A stretch of DNA of 64,000 nucleotides, from NCBI GenBank assembly GCA_003612485.1, contig RAZA01000002.1, forward strand, positions 62,001 through 126,000, read 5' to 3'. Below the pieces are notes generated by a model. That model did not search any database, had not been told where the DNA came from, and saw nothing but the letters and a program-made list of their open reading frames with translations. This stretch comes from a bacterium D16-50 (GTDB lineage Bacteria > Bacillota > Clostridia > Lachnospirales > Lachnospiraceae). This document shows positions 27,711 to 37,179 of the stretch, piece after piece (the first letter of the stretch is position 1; every line of letters starts with the position of its first letter). The position numbers and the translations under genes were made by a program.

Positions 27711-28430
27711 TCACATTGGAGCTTCCTCTTTTTGCCCCCGAAGCCTCTCCACTTCTTCCGGCCTCAGCCTTCTGTACTCTCCCGGCCCAAGCTCTCCGTC
27801 CAGTGAGACTCCCCCAAAACATACCCGTCTCAGGGAAACCACTTCGTTCCCCACAGCATGAAGCATTCGCTTTACCTGATGGAACCTTCCCTCATGGATG
27901 GTCAGCAGCATGCTCCGTTCTCCCAGCAGCTCCACTCTGGCAGGCAGAGTGAGGCGTTCATCTCCAATGTCCACTCCCTGCTCCAAAATTCTGATATCTT
28001 CCGCAGAAAGGCAGCTGGCCATCTCCACCTGATATACCTTATCCACATGGTTTTTGGGGGACAATAGCCTATGGGCCAGCTCTCCGTCGTTGGTAAGCAG
28101 CACAAGCCCCGTGACATCCTTGTCCAGCCGGCCTACAGGAAAAACGTCATCCCGCCAGTCCCCGCCCAAAAGCGAAACCACCGTGGGAGCTTTGTTGTCC
28201 GCGGTAGCAGACACTACGCCCACGGGCTTGTTCAGCATATAGTAGACAAACCTGCTGTATTGCAGAACCTGCCTGCGGAAGGTTACTTTGTCCGAGAACT
28301 CATGGATTTTCGTGTCCGGATCTTTCACTAAAACATCATTTACAAAAACCAGCCCCTGCCGGATATAGACCTTGACCTGACTTCTGGTTCCGATCTGCAT
28401 CTCACAGAGAAATCTGTCCAATCTCATCAT
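27711..28430 (-). CDS. Pseudouridine synthase, RsuA/RluB family
   Basis: This 239-residue RNA pseudouridine synthase has an N-terminal S4 domain ('MRLDRFLCEMQIGTRSQVK'), then 'YYMLNKPVGVVSA', the catalytic 'GRLDKDVTGLVLLTNDG' near residue 105, and 'EGRFHQVKRMLHAVGNEV' near 180. It acts on rRNA; whether the target is 16S (RsuA) or 23S (RluB/E/F) cannot be settled. GAGGA eight bases upstream supports the ATG at 28430. It is 26 bp upstream of the HAD gene. Confidence 0.9.
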   Translation of the reverse strand: MMRLDRFLCEMQIGTRSQVKVYIRQGLVFVNDVLVKDPDTKIHEFSDKVTFRRQVLQYSRFVYYMLNKPVGVVSATADNKAPTVVSLLGGDWRDDVFPVGRLDKDVTGLVLLTNDGELAHRLLSPKNHVDKVYQVEMASCLSAEDIRILEQGVDIGDERLTLPARVELLGERSMLLTIHEGRFHQVKRMLHAVGNEVVSLRRVCFGGVSLDGELGPGEYRRLRPEEVERLRGQKEEAPM

Positions 28431-28527
28431 CTTCCCATCCTCTTTTTTATCCTGATGCCAACCTGCCTTTCTTTTTCGCATGGCCGAAAAAAGCTGCACA
28501 TATATTTAGGTGAAAGGAGCGTTGCCT

Positions 28528-29472
28528 ATGAGAATATTGACTCTGCTGTTTCTGTTGCTGTTGGGATGCATTCTGACCAATTCCCAGATCAGCCTATCCT
28601 ACGCCGCCATGGGCCTGAATCTCTGGTTCGAGAAAATGATCCCCTCCCTGCTCCCCTTCATGATCTTGTCCGGAACCATGGTCCGTCTGAAGCTGACGGA
28701 CAAATTCTCCATGATAATCTATCCTATTGTAAAGCCCCTTTACCGAGTGGGGAAAAACGTATGTTATGCCATGCTCATGGGCTTCCTATGCGGCTTTCCC
28801 ATGGGAGCCAGAGTCGTTGACGACCTATATATCCGCAGCATGATCAGCAAGAGGGAGGCAGAATATCTTCTGGCCTTCTGCAACAATATCGGTCCGGTCT
28901 ATTTCTGCAGCTTTGTCCTTCCCCTGCTGGGCAGAAAGCTGGTTCTTCCCTATCTCTTCGGCATGTACGGGATTCCTCTGCTGTACGGGCTGGTTCTTCG
29001 CTATACCGTCTACAAAGATATCTCGCCCTCCCGAAGTGTTTCCCTGCCGCCGTCCCTGATCTGCTGTGCGGCTGCTCCCGAAAAGGAGTCCTCTTTGGGA
29101 AGGCTTCTGGGGGAGCTGGACGGCTCTGTCCGCTCCGCCATGCAGAACATGCTTTCTCTGGGAGGGTACATGGTTCTCTTTAATCTATTGAACCTTCTTC
29201 CCCATATCCTGCTGAAGAGGCCGCTTGCCCCTCTTGCCCCGCTCCTTGAGATCACGGGAGGGCTGACGGTGCTGGGAAGCGCGTTTCCGCTTCATAGTCT
29301 TTTGGCCCTATCCTTCGGAGGACTTTCCTGCATCGCCCAGACCTACAGCAGCATCGGGGATTCGGATCTTTCCATCAGAAACTATGTACTGCACAAAATC
29401 ACACTGACTGCTCTGACGGCTCTTTTCTACCTATGCTGGTTCGTTCTTTATCCGTCTTCGTTCCTGCTCTGA
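28528..29472 (+). CDS. YlbJ-like sporulation integral membrane protein
   Basis: This 314-residue polytopic membrane protein has the YlbJ/nucleoside-recognition pattern: 'GLNLWFEKMIPSLLPFMILSG', 'GFLCGFPMGARVVDDLY' and 'AFCNNIGPVYF'. YlbJ is needed for spore maturation in Bacillus; here the protein is shorter than the roughly 400 residues usual there. I chose the ATG at 28528 because GAAAGGAGC lies 7 bp upstream; an upstream GTG at 28510 overlaps that ribosome site. Its 3' end overlaps the convergent amidase gene by 25 bp. Confidence 0.8.
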   Translation: MRILTLLFLLLLGCILTNSQISLSYAAMGLNLWFEKMIPSLLPFMILSGTMVRLKLTDKFSMIIYPIVKPLYRVGKNVCYAMLMGFLCGFPMGARVVDDLYIRSMISKREAEYLLAFCNNIGPVYFCSFVLPLLGRKLVLPYLFGMYGIPLLYGLVLRYTVYKDISPSRSVSLPPSLICCAAAPEKESSLGRLLGELDGSVRSAMQNMLSLGGYMVLFNLLNLLPHILLKRPLAPLAPLLEITGGLTVLGSAFPLHSLLALSFGGLSCIAQTYSSIGDSDLSIRNYVLHKITLTALTALFYLCWFVLYPSSFLL

Positions 29473-30848
29473 TAATACCGGTCCCGGCGCATCCCTCCAT
29501 GGGGGCTGTAATATCCTCTGCCCTCGCGCTCTTGGCTGATTTGCCGGTTGTAGTTTTGGCGGCGCCTTCTGCGCCTTTTGACTTCCAGAATCTGAACCAC
29601 CAGCATCATGGTAAGCACCACGGCAATCGTGAACATCACAACTGCGATCACAGTGTCCAGATCCTTGAATTCCACACTGGCCTGGTCCGAGTCTGCCTGA
29701 ACTTCCGGCGAAGGCACCGGGACCGGGGAAGGCTCCTCCACGGCAGGGGGGAACGGAAAGGCCATGGGACTCTCATAGTGATTGCTTTCCGTATAGATGT
29801 CGAAGCCGTTGTATGCCCGAACCACCACCTCCGGGCACACGCCCGGCGGAATATCCAGCTCCAGAACAAAGCTGTCCCGATAGCTTCCGCTCAGGCCGTC
29901 GCCTTCCGGCCAGGTCTCTCTTTTACAGAAGGTCTCCCCCCCGTCAATGCTGTAGCTATAGTACAGAAGCGCAGAATCATGGTCTGCTCCGGAGACGGAC
30001 AAGGTCAGCTTTCCGTTCTCATAGTCTGCGTCCATGAACTGGATCCGGCATGTCTCAGGCGCGGTGCGGGCGTTCAGAAGAGCATCCAGCTGTTCTTCAC
30101 TGCCCGTATCCGCCAGCTGGTGGCCGGAATAATCCACGTTCAGAACGCTGCTTTTCAGCCCGAAATATTTGGCAACAGCCGTGGCATCCATTCTGCCAAA
30201 AAGCTCCAGCTGCTCCGCGCTGCCGCAGAAGCCCTCGTCGTGGACCTCGTCCACATGACAGTGCTCGATGATCACCGCCGGGATCTCCAGCGATACGGAT
30301 TCCCGGATGATTCCGTAATAATCCAGCCCCCCTTCCCCCGGCCGTGTCTTGACGCCCCGCATGAGCAGCCCAAGCTCCCTCAGCTGTGTCAGAACCTCAT
30401 AGCCGAACTGGTATCCATACCCGCTGTAAGGAGGATGCATGGACACCCACACTTCCGAGCCATAGGCATCATGATATTCCGAGGCATTATAATGAATGCT
30501 GAACAAGAAATCCGCATCTACGGACTTGGCAAACTCAGCCCTTTCCTTCAGGGTCATATCCTTGTCTTCCGTGCGGGTCATGTGAACTTCCACACCTTCA
30601 TACAGAAGGAGTTCCTCATACATGGCCAGAGCAGTCACCAGAGTCATGGATTTCTCTTCATGGCCGTTCTCGGTGGTTCCCAGATTCTCCCCTCCATGGC
30701 CCGGGTCTATGACCACCACCACTTTTTCTCCGGTATCCTGCAGCCGCAAAGCCGCGGCCGCCTCCATAGGGCTCCACAGCAGCGCTGCCAGAGCCACAGC
30801 CAGCCCGGTACATAGGGCTCTCCGTATCCTATTTTTTTTCAACAGCAA
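29448..30848 (-). CDS. N-acetylmuramoyl-L-alanine amidase, membrane-anchored at both ends
   Basis: This protein of about 466 residues is a zinc amidase that cleaves peptidoglycan cross-link stems. After an N-terminal signal or anchor ('ALCTGLAVALAALLW'), the Amidase_3 domain shows 'VVIDPGHGGENLG' (Zn His), 'HEEKSMTL' (Zn Glu), 'FLFSIHYNAS' (Zn His) and a late acidic residue in 'VIIEHCHVDE'. A beta-rich region follows, then a single membrane helix near the end ('VVMFTIAVVLTMMLVV') and a basic tail. The start is ambiguous: TTG at 30848 sits 5 bases after AAGGGTGGG, and no ATG fits. Confidence 0.82.
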   Translation of the reverse strand: MLLKKNRIRRALCTGLAVALAALLWSPMEAAAALRLQDTGEKVVVVIDPGHGGENLGTTENGHEEKSMTLVTALAMYEELLLYEGVEVHMTRTEDKDMTLKERAEFAKSVDADFLFSIHYNASEYHDAYGSEVWVSMHPPYSGYGYQFGYEVLTQLRELGLLMRGVKTRPGEGGLDYYGIIRESVSLEIPAVIIEHCHVDEVHDEGFCGSAEQLELFGRMDATAVAKYFGLKSSVLNVDYSGHQLADTGSEEQLDALLNARTAPETCRIQFMDADYENGKLTLSVSGADHDSALLYYSYSIDGGETFCKRETWPEGDGLSGSYRDSFVLELDIPPGVCPEVVVRAYNGFDIYTESNHYESPMAFPFPPAVEEPSPVPVPSPEVQADSDQASVEFKDLDTVIAVVMFTIAVVLTMMLVVQILEVKRRRRRRQNYNRQISQEREGRGYYSPHGGMRRDRYYQSRNEDG

Positions 30849-30955
30849 AATATCCCACCCTTCAAACAATACTATCTCAGCGATATACTCCTCTATACAC
30901 GAAAGAACCAGCTCCCTTGCGAAAACCGGCTCTTATTCCGAACAATCAATCATTT

Positions 30956-31543
30956 CTAGATCACATCAATTCCGCTGCCGTCCACCTGCCCGTCCAGATC
31001 CTCGTCGGAGGGACGGAGCGCCCTGAGATTGGACTGGATCAGATCGCGGTACTGGCCCAGAGACCCTATCAACCTATCATAATTCGCGCTGGAGGACTGG
31101 ATTGCAGAAGCAACGATAGATTCTAACTCTGCCAGACGGTCCTCCGTATACTTGGCGGCCTGCATCCGCAGCTCATTGGCCTCCATGGTGGCTTTGTCCA
31201 ATATCTCCTGAGCCTGCCCCGCCGCCTGCGCCACGATTCCATTGGCCTGTTCATACGCCTGCTGCATGATCTCGTGCTCGCTGATAAGTTCGTTGGTATG
31301 TACCGTGGCTTCGTCGATCAGTGCCTGCGCCTTCGCACGGGCATCGTTGAGGATTGCCTCCTTGTTGCTGATGATCTTCTGATACCGCCTGATCTCATCA
31401 GGCGTTTTCATGCGGAGATCCCGAAGCAATTCGTCGATTTCTTCCTTGTTGACGATGATCTCCGAGCTGGACATGAATTTCGGCTTACAGCTCTCGATAT
31501 ATTCTTCCAGTTCATCAATCAATTGTTCGATCCTACTGCTCAT
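30956..31543 (-). CDS. Coiled-coil protein, 'H+-ATPase subunit H'-like
   Basis: This 195-residue, mostly helical protein of charged Ala/Glu/Lys/Gln-rich heptads (about residues 35-165) resembles proteins labelled 'vacuolar family H+-ATPase subunit H' or DivIVA-like that sit beside coaD in clostridia. No ATPase complex is encoded nearby, so the label is misleading and the role is unknown; a structural or division-related role is possible. The ATG at 31543 has AGGGGTGG in front; a GTG three codons upstream is less likely. It lies 29 bp after coaD. Confidence 0.75.
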   Translation of the reverse strand: MSSRIEQLIDELEEYIESCKPKFMSSSEIIVNKEEIDELLRDLRMKTPDEIRRYQKIISNKEAILNDARAKAQALIDEATVHTNELISEHEIMQQAYEQANGIVAQAAGQAQEILDKATMEANELRMQAAKYTEDRLAELESIVASAIQSSSANYDRLIGSLGQYRDLIQSNLRALRPSDEDLDGQVDGSGIDVI

Positions 31544-31572
31544 AAACGCCACCCCTATTTCATATTGATGTC

Positions 31573-32061
31573 CTATCTCCTGATCTGGTACTTGTCATAT
31601 ATCATTTCGGCCACGAAATCCGGAACGCACTGGCTGATGTTGCCGCCGAAGCTGGCGATCTCCTTGACACTGGAGGAGCTGAGGTACGCATACTCCAGAC
31701 TTGTGGTAAGAAACATGGTATCCAACGCGCCCTCCGAAAGCTTTCTGTTGGTCTGGGCGATCTGCAGCTCGTACTCGAAATCCGTGATAGCCCGCAGTCC
31801 CCTTACCGCCACATGGATGTTCTTCTCCGCCGCATAGTTGATCAAAAGGCCGCTGAAGCTGTCAACTTCCACATTGGAAATGTCCTTCGTAGCCTCCTTC
31901 AATATCTTAACACGTTCTTCCACAGAAAACAACGGGCTCTTTACTTTATTATTCAAAACACTTACCACCAATACATCAAACATTTCCGAAGCGCGCCGGA
32001 TGACATCTAAATGCCCGAAAGTCACCGGGTCGAAACTTCCGGGATACACCGCTCTCTTCAT
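31573..32061 (-). CDS. coaD: Phosphopantetheine adenylyltransferase
   Basis: This 162-residue enzyme catalyses the penultimate step of coenzyme A synthesis, joining 4'-phosphopantetheine and ATP to dephospho-CoA. The nucleotidyltransferase motif '[14 protein letters not shown]' at the start (T/HxGH) and '[16 protein letters not shown]' near residue 88 are diagnostic. The C-terminal motif reads '[16 protein letters not shown]' in place of the usual ISSTxxR-type signature, which is normal for the family. It overlaps rsmD by 4 bp as ATGA. Confidence 0.95.
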   Translation of the reverse strand: MKRAVYPGSFDPVTFGHLDVIRRASEMFDVLVVSVLNNKVKSPLFSVEERVKILKEATKDISNVEVDSFSGLLINYAAEKNIHVAVRGLRAITDFEYELQIAQTNRKLSEGALDTMFLTTSLEYAYLSSSSVKEIASFGGNISQCVPDFVAEMIYDKYQIRR

Positions 32062-32627
32062 AGCGAAATCCTCTTCCTTAAGAATACATGTTTGTTGGTT
32101 CTATAGCATTTTTCTCGCTCTACCACAAGGCCGAATGCTTCGGCATAAGCAAAATCTGTCTTTAAAGAAGCCTCCACAATGACGATAGTATCTTCAGTCA
32201 CATACGGCATCCTCCCCAGAACCGCCAGAGCTGCCTTTTCCTCACCGCAGTCATAGGGGGGATCCATGAAAATGATGTCCGCCTGCTCTCCTTTGCCTCT
32301 TCTGGCGATGCTTTCCAGCGCGCTGCAGACATCCTGCTTCAGAACCACTGCCTGATCCGCCAGTCTGGTGGTGGCAAGATTCTGCTGGATGCAGGCGATG
32401 GCCTTGGAGGTATTGTCCACGAAGTAGGCTTTTTTAGCCCCCCGGCTCAAGGCCTCGATGCCGATTCCGCCGCTGCCGCTGAACAGATCAAAAAACACGC
32501 TGCCCGGAATGTCCGTCTGCAATATATTGAATAAAGTCTCCTTGATCCTATCCGTGGTGGGCCTGATATCCAGACCCTCCGGTGTCTTCAAAAGAAGTCT
32601 TCTTGCTGTTCCCGCAATTACCCTCAT
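32058..32627 (-). CDS. rsmD: 16S rRNA (guanine(966)-N2)-methyltransferase
   Basis: This 189-residue SAM-dependent methyltransferase begins '[18 protein letters not shown]', contains the SAM-binding '[21 protein letters not shown]' near residue 40 and the catalytic 'FMDPPYD' (DPPY) near 125. RsmD modifies G966 of 16S rRNA. The rsmD-coaD pairing is widely conserved. It lies 18 bp downstream of parC. Confidence 0.94.
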   Translation of the reverse strand: MRVIAGTARRLLLKTPEGLDIRPTTDRIKETLFNILQTDIPGSVFFDLFSGSGGIGIEALSRGAKKAYFVDNTSKAIACIQQNLATTRLADQAVVLKQDVCSALESIARRGKGEQADIIFMDPPYDCGEEKAALAVLGRMPYVTEDTIVIVEASLKTDFAYAEAFGLVVEREKCYRTNKHVFLRKRISL

Positions 32628-32645
32628 ATGTTCACCTTCCTCTTT

Positions 32646-34883
32646 TCACGATTTCTTTGTTCCCTTGGTATCCCGCTTTCCGGGCCTTAAGCTGTTCAGC
32701 GCCAGAGGCTTATCCTTATATTCGATTATAACCTCCTCGCCGTTTTTAATATAGTATGCATCCTCCACCGCATCCTTGGCCCCCAGCTTCATGCCTCTGA
32801 CACCCAGAGCGCCCTTTTTCTTTTCCGGAATCTCCTCTATAGAAAACCGCAGAAAATAGCCTTCCTTGGTGCGAAGCACAACGCTCCTCTGCTCCGTGAG
32901 GGGCATGACGCTGACCACAGAGTCACCCTCCCCCAGCTTGGTGGCGGCCACGGTACGTTTGGACACATCGAACTCTCCTCCGTCCACCAGTTTCACCATG
33001 GACTGGGCGGTGACAAAGATCACCTGCCGGAGGTTCAGCTCCGTCTGACTGGTAATGCAGACTATGCTCTCCTTCTCGGAATTGTAGTTGCTGATATTGT
33101 CAATGGGCGTCCCCTTGTCCCGAAACCTTCCGAACGGAATATCCATCACCTTGATGGTGTGCAGCTGTCCAGTGGAAGTGAACAGGCATACCTTTCCCGT
33201 GTTCTTGCAGGAAAAGACATACTTGTTCTCTGCGTCCGCCGCCTCCTTGTTCCTCTCATAGGCAGCGGTGTCCACGGTCTTGGCATAGCCGAAGCGGTCC
33301 ATAAGGAAGATCACCTCCGTCTCCTCGATCTCCTTCTCCTTATAGACGGCCTCCCCCAGATTCTCAATGGCAGTCCTGCGCCTGCGGGCAAATTCTTTCT
33401 TGAAGCTGTCCAGCTCGTTGATGATGACCTGCGCCATAGAATCCCGGCGCTCCAGAATGTCCTCATAGCGGTAGATGCTGGCCATGGTATTCTCATGCTC
33501 CTTGATCAGGGCCTCTATCTCCAGACCGATCAGCTTATATAGGCGCATCTCCAATATGGCATTGGCCTGCTTCTCCGAAAAGCGCAGCTGTTCCGCCATG
33601 ATTCTGGATTCCTTGGACTTGAACTTGATGCCCTCGGTCTTTCCCTCCACCAGACAGTTCTTCGCCATGTTCCTGTCCTTGGAGCCCCGGAGAATCTCAA
33701 TGATCAGGTCTATGACATTGCAGGCCTTGATGAGACCCTCTTGTATCTCCTTGCGCTCCATCTCCTTGGCCAGAAGATTGGTGTACTTTCTGGTGGCGAT
33801 CTGAAACTGGAAGTCCACGTTTGCCTTCAGCACCGCCTTCAGCCCCATGGTCTCCGGCCTGCCGCTGCAGATTGCCAGCATGTTCACACCGAAGGTATCC
33901 TCCAGTCTGGTCTTCTTGTACAGAAGGTTCACAAAATTTTCCGCATCCGCATCCTTGCGAAGCTCTATGACGATACGGATCCCTTCCTTGGAGGACTGAT
34001 TGGATATATCCACAATGTCCTGCGTCTTCTTTGTCTCCGCCAGCCCGGCCACATCGGAAAGAAATTTGGAGATATTCATACCGATCATGGGGTATGGAAT
34101 TTCCGTGATGACCACATTGGTCTTTCCGCCCTTGAGCCGTTCAAATTCCACCTTGCCCCGAATCTTGATCTTTCCCACACCGGTCTCATAAATCTTCAGA
34201 AGCTCATCCTTGTTGGTGACAATGCCCCCGGTGGGAAAATCAGGCCCCTTCATATAGCGCATAAGCCCTGCGGTGGTGATGCTTTCATCCCTCATATAGG
34301 CCTTCATGGCGTCTATAACCTCCCCCAGATTGTGGGGCGGGGTGCTGGTGACCATGCCTACGGCGATCCCTTCGGAACCGTTCACCAGAAAGTTCGGAAT
34401 CTTAACGGGAAGGACGGACGGCTCCTTCTCCGTCTCGTCGAAATTGGGCACGAAATCCACCACGTCCTTGTCCAGATCCCCCAGAAAAGCCTCCTGTGTG
34501 ACCTTTTGAAGTCTGGCCTCCGTGTAACGCATGGCAGCAGCCCCGTCCCCTTCGATGTTGCCGAAGTTGCCGTGTCCGTCCACCAGAGGAAGCTCCTTCT
34601 TAAAATCCTGACTCATAACTACCAGAGCATCATAGATAGAGCTGTCGCCGTGAGGATGGTATTTACCCATGGTGTCTCCCACGATACGGGCGCTCTTTCG
34701 GTAGGGTCTGTCATAGCGGATCCCCAGCTCGTACATATCATAGAGGGTGCGCCTTTGGACGGGCTTCAGCCCGTCCCTCACATCCGGCAGGGCCCTTGCG
34801 ATAATAGTGCTCATGGCATAGTCTATGAAGGACTTCTGCATCTCCTCGGAATATTCCGTTTTTATGATTCTGTTATCATCCAT
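32646..34883 (-). CDS. parC: DNA topoisomerase IV subunit A
   Basis: This 745-residue cleavage-rejoining subunit of a type IIA topoisomerase shows the N-terminal 'YAMSTIIARALPDVRDGLKPVQRR', the winged-helix 'GKYHPHGDSSIYDALV' and the active-site Tyr in 'AAMRYTEARL' near residue 120. In the C-terminal beta-pinwheel the position of the GyrA box (QRRGGKG-like) is instead occupied by non-matching sequence after 'FGYAKTVDTAAYERN'. That favours decatenating topoisomerase IV over gyrase. It lies 20 bp downstream of parE. Confidence 0.88.
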   Translation of the reverse strand: MDDNRIIKTEYSEEMQKSFIDYAMSTIIARALPDVRDGLKPVQRRTLYDMYELGIRYDRPYRKSARIVGDTMGKYHPHGDSSIYDALVVMSQDFKKELPLVDGHGNFGNIEGDGAAAMRYTEARLQKVTQEAFLGDLDKDVVDFVPNFDETEKEPSVLPVKIPNFLVNGSEGIAVGMVTSTPPHNLGEVIDAMKAYMRDESITTAGLMRYMKGPDFPTGGIVTNKDELLKIYETGVGKIKIRGKVEFERLKGGKTNVVITEIPYPMIGMNISKFLSDVAGLAETKKTQDIVDISNQSSKEGIRIVIELRKDADAENFVNLLYKKTRLEDTFGVNMLAICSGRPETMGLKAVLKANVDFQFQIATRKYTNLLAKEMERKEIQEGLIKACNVIDLIIEILRGSKDRNMAKNCLVEGKTEGIKFKSKESRIMAEQLRFSEKQANAILEMRLYKLIGLEIEALIKEHENTMASIYRYEDILERRDSMAQVIINELDSFKKEFARRRRTAIENLGEAVYKEKEIEETEVIFLMDRFGYAKTVDTAAYERNKEAADAENKYVFSCKNTGKVCLFTSTGQLHTIKVMDIPFGRFRDKGTPIDNISNYNSEKESIVCITSQTELNLRQVIFVTAQSMVKLVDGGEFDVSKRTVAATKLGEGDSVVSVMPLTEQRSVVLRTKEGYFLRFSIEEIPEKKKGALGVRGMKLGAKDAVEDAYYIKNGEEVIIEYKDKPLALNSLRPGKRDTKGTKKS

Positions 34884-34903
34884 TTATCTTTCCTCTATTA
34901 CTG

Positions 34904-36826
34904 TCAAATATCCAGCTGGGCATCCACCGCATGGTTATAGATAAAGGTCTTTCTGGGCGGCACCTCCGTGCCCATGAGAAGCTCCGTCACCTCGGACGCC
35001 ATCCTCGCATCTTCGATCTCCACCAGCTTCATCCTTCTGGTTTCCGGATTCAAGGTGGTCTCCCAGAGCTGCTCCGCGTCCATCTCTCCCAAGCCCTTGT
35101 AGCGCTGCAGGGTAAAGGGGCCCTTGTGGGTCTTGCGGTACTTCTCCAAAGCCTTGTCGTCATATAAGTACTGCTCCGCACCCTTGGAGGGCATGGCCTT
35201 GTACAAAGGCGGCATGGCAATATATACATGCCCTTCAAAGATCAGCTCGGGCATGAACCGATAGAACAGTGTCAGCAGCAGATTGGATATATGGGCGCCG
35301 TCCACATCCGCATCCGCCATAATGATAATCTTGTCATAGCGCAGCTTGGAAATGTCGAAATCATTGCCGTACCCTTCCGAAAAGCCGCAGCCGAAGGCGT
35401 TGATGATGGTTTTGATCTCCGCGTTGGCCAATACCTTGTCGATGCTGGCCTTCTCCACGTTGAGAATCTTGCCCCGGATGGGAAGGATGGCCTGAAACAT
35501 TCTGTTTCTCGCCGTCTTTGCACTGCCTCCGGCGGAGTCTCCCTCCACGATGAAGATCTCGCATTTGGAGGGTTCCCTGCACTCACAGTTGGCCAGCTTT
35601 CCGTTGGAGTCGAAGGAAAACTTCTGCTTGGTCAGCATATTGGTCTTGGCCCGCTCCTCGGATTTGCGGATCTTGGCGGCTTTCTCCGCACAGCCGATGA
35701 TGTTCTTCAGGGTCTCCAGATTCCGGTCAAAGAAACGCACGATCTCCTCCCCGGTAACCTTGGACACCACCTTGGCCGCATCCTGATTGTCCAGCTTCGT
35801 CTTGGTCTGGCCCTCGAACCGGGGATCCGGATGCTTGATAGACACCACTGCCGTCATGCCGTTGCGCACGTCCGCCCCGGTGAAGTTCACGTCCTTCTCC
35901 TTCAAAATGCCCAGATCTCTGGCGTAATTGTTGATCACATTGGTGAACATGGTCTTGAAGCCGGTCAGGTGGGTGCCTCCCTCGGAATTGTAGATATTGT
36001 TGCAGAACCCCAGAACATTCTCATGAAACTCATTGATATACTGGAATGCCACTTCCACGGAGATGCCCTCGCTCTCGCCGCTGAAGGAGATCACTTCATG
36101 GATAGGTTCCTGCGCCTTGTTCATATCCTTTATGAATCCGGTGATGCCGTCTGGCTCATGGTAGGTCACTTTCTCCTCAGGTTCCTTGCGCTTGTCCTCG
36201 AAAATGATGGTCAGCTCCGGGTTCAGATAAGCGGTCTCGTGAAGACGGCTTTTCACGTCGTCCTCCTTAAACCGCGTTTTATCAAAAATGGTGTCATCCG
36301 GCAGGAAGTTGATAACGGTGCCCGTCTCCTTAGTCTTGCCCACCACCGGAAGCAGTCCGTCCTTCAGGGAAACTATGGGATTGCCCCTCTCATATTTGTC
36401 CTCATAGATGAAGCCGCCGGTCTTGACCGTCACGGTCAATCTGGTGGACAATGCATTGACCACCGAGGATCCCACGCCGTGCAGGCCGCCGCTGGTCTTA
36501 TAAGCGGAATTGTCAAATTTACCCCCTGCATGGAGGGTGGTGAACACCAGACGCTCCGCGCTGATTCCCTTCTCATGCATCCCCACCGGAATGCCTCTTC
36601 CGTTGTCGATAACCGTAGCGGAGCCGTCCGCCTCCAGCACCACCCGGATGGTGTCGCAGACCCCCGCCAGATGCTCGTCCACCGCATTGTCCACGATCTC
36701 ATATATCAAATGATTCAGGCCCTTTGTGGAAACGCTGCCGATGTACATGCCCGGACGTTTGCGCACGGCCTCAAGCCCCTCCAGTACTGTGATGCTGGAG
36801 GCGTCATAATTGTTTGTCGCTGCCAT
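34904..36826 (-). CDS. parE: DNA topoisomerase IV subunit B
   Basis: This 640-residue ATPase subunit has a GHKL ATPase domain with 'EIVDNAVDEHLAG', 'VIDNGRGIPVG' and 'GGLHGVGSSVVNALS'. A transducer domain follows, then TOPRIM with 'EGDSAGGSAK' near residue 425 and 'IMADADVDGAH' near 500. The C-terminus 'QRYKGLGEMDAEQLWETTL' is typical of GyrB and ParE alike. Assignment to topoisomerase IV rests on its partner lacking a GyrA box. First gene of the operon parE-parC-rsmD-coaD. Confidence 0.88.
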   Translation of the reverse strand: MAATNNYDASSITVLEGLEAVRKRPGMYIGSVSTKGLNHLIYEIVDNAVDEHLAGVCDTIRVVLEADGSATVIDNGRGIPVGMHEKGISAERLVFTTLHAGGKFDNSAYKTSGGLHGVGSSVVNALSTRLTVTVKTGGFIYEDKYERGNPIVSLKDGLLPVVGKTKETGTVINFLPDDTIFDKTRFKEDDVKSRLHETAYLNPELTIIFEDKRKEPEEKVTYHEPDGITGFIKDMNKAQEPIHEVISFSGESEGISVEVAFQYINEFHENVLGFCNNIYNSEGGTHLTGFKTMFTNVINNYARDLGILKEKDVNFTGADVRNGMTAVVSIKHPDPRFEGQTKTKLDNQDAAKVVSKVTGEEIVRFFDRNLETLKNIIGCAEKAAKIRKSEERAKTNMLTKQKFSFDSNGKLANCECREPSKCEIFIVEGDSAGGSAKTARNRMFQAILPIRGKILNVEKASIDKVLANAEIKTIINAFGCGFSEGYGNDFDISKLRYDKIIIMADADVDGAHISNLLLTLFYRFMPELIFEGHVYIAMPPLYKAMPSKGAEQYLYDDKALEKYRKTHKGPFTLQRYKGLGEMDAEQLWETTLNPETRRMKLVEIEDARMASEVTELLMGTEVPPRKTFIYNHAVDAQLDI

Positions 36827-36886
36827 ATTGGAAATCTCCTGCCCTGAGAGCCGCTCTTATATGCCCTGCTCCCCATTGATTCATTC

Positions 36887-36969
36887 TATCCATATGAAAT
36901 TATCCATATGAAACGGTATGTCTTGAATATGATTCTGTGTTCCGAATAAGTATGTATGTCCTGAACATG
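36887..36969. repeat. Short tandem duplications in the parE leader
   Basis: TATCCATATGAAA occurs at 36887-36899 and 36901-36913; GTATGTCTTGAATATG near 36916 is echoed as GTATGTCCTGAACATG near 36954. The 353-bp gap 36827-37179 holds these repeats, a parE promoter region not resolved by eye, and the terminator at 37104. Confidence 0.6.
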
Positions 36970-37103
36970 TTAAAGTATACCATACAAATGGAGATTTGTA
37001 AGTTATTTTTTTCACTTTTTTGAATTAAAACCCCCTATCCTGCGCAAAAAAACAAGGGGAATTACAAAAAACAACAGAAATCCCATAATCTCGCAAACCA
37101 AAA

Positions 37104-37123
37104 GGGCCGGCCAAAGGCCGACC
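37104..37123 (-). terminator. Terminator of the ABC exporter operon
   Basis: On the minus strand GGTCGGCC, a 3-nt loop and GGCCGGCCC form a very GC-rich stem followed by CTTTTGGTTT. It lies about 55 bp downstream of the last exporter gene. Confidence 0.65.
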
Positions 37124-37179
37124 CCAAAGGGTAGCAAAACTATGTGGCACAATCTTTATCCCCTTGCCGGAGTCTGGCC

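Noticed and set aside
29433..30815. 460-codon plus-strand frame opposite the amidase
   Set aside because: Amidase motifs on the minus strand are decisive; the plus-strand frame has no recognisable domain.
33741..34940. Long plus-strand frame opposite parC
   Set aside because: Antisense shadow of a conserved gene; no motif and it crosses the parE-parC junction.
32646..36826. DNA gyrase gyrA/gyrB
   Set aside because: The A subunit lacks a GyrA-box-like motif in its pinwheel domain and gene order is parE-parC with rsmD-coaD, so topoisomerase IV fits better, although eye inspection cannot fully exclude gyrase.
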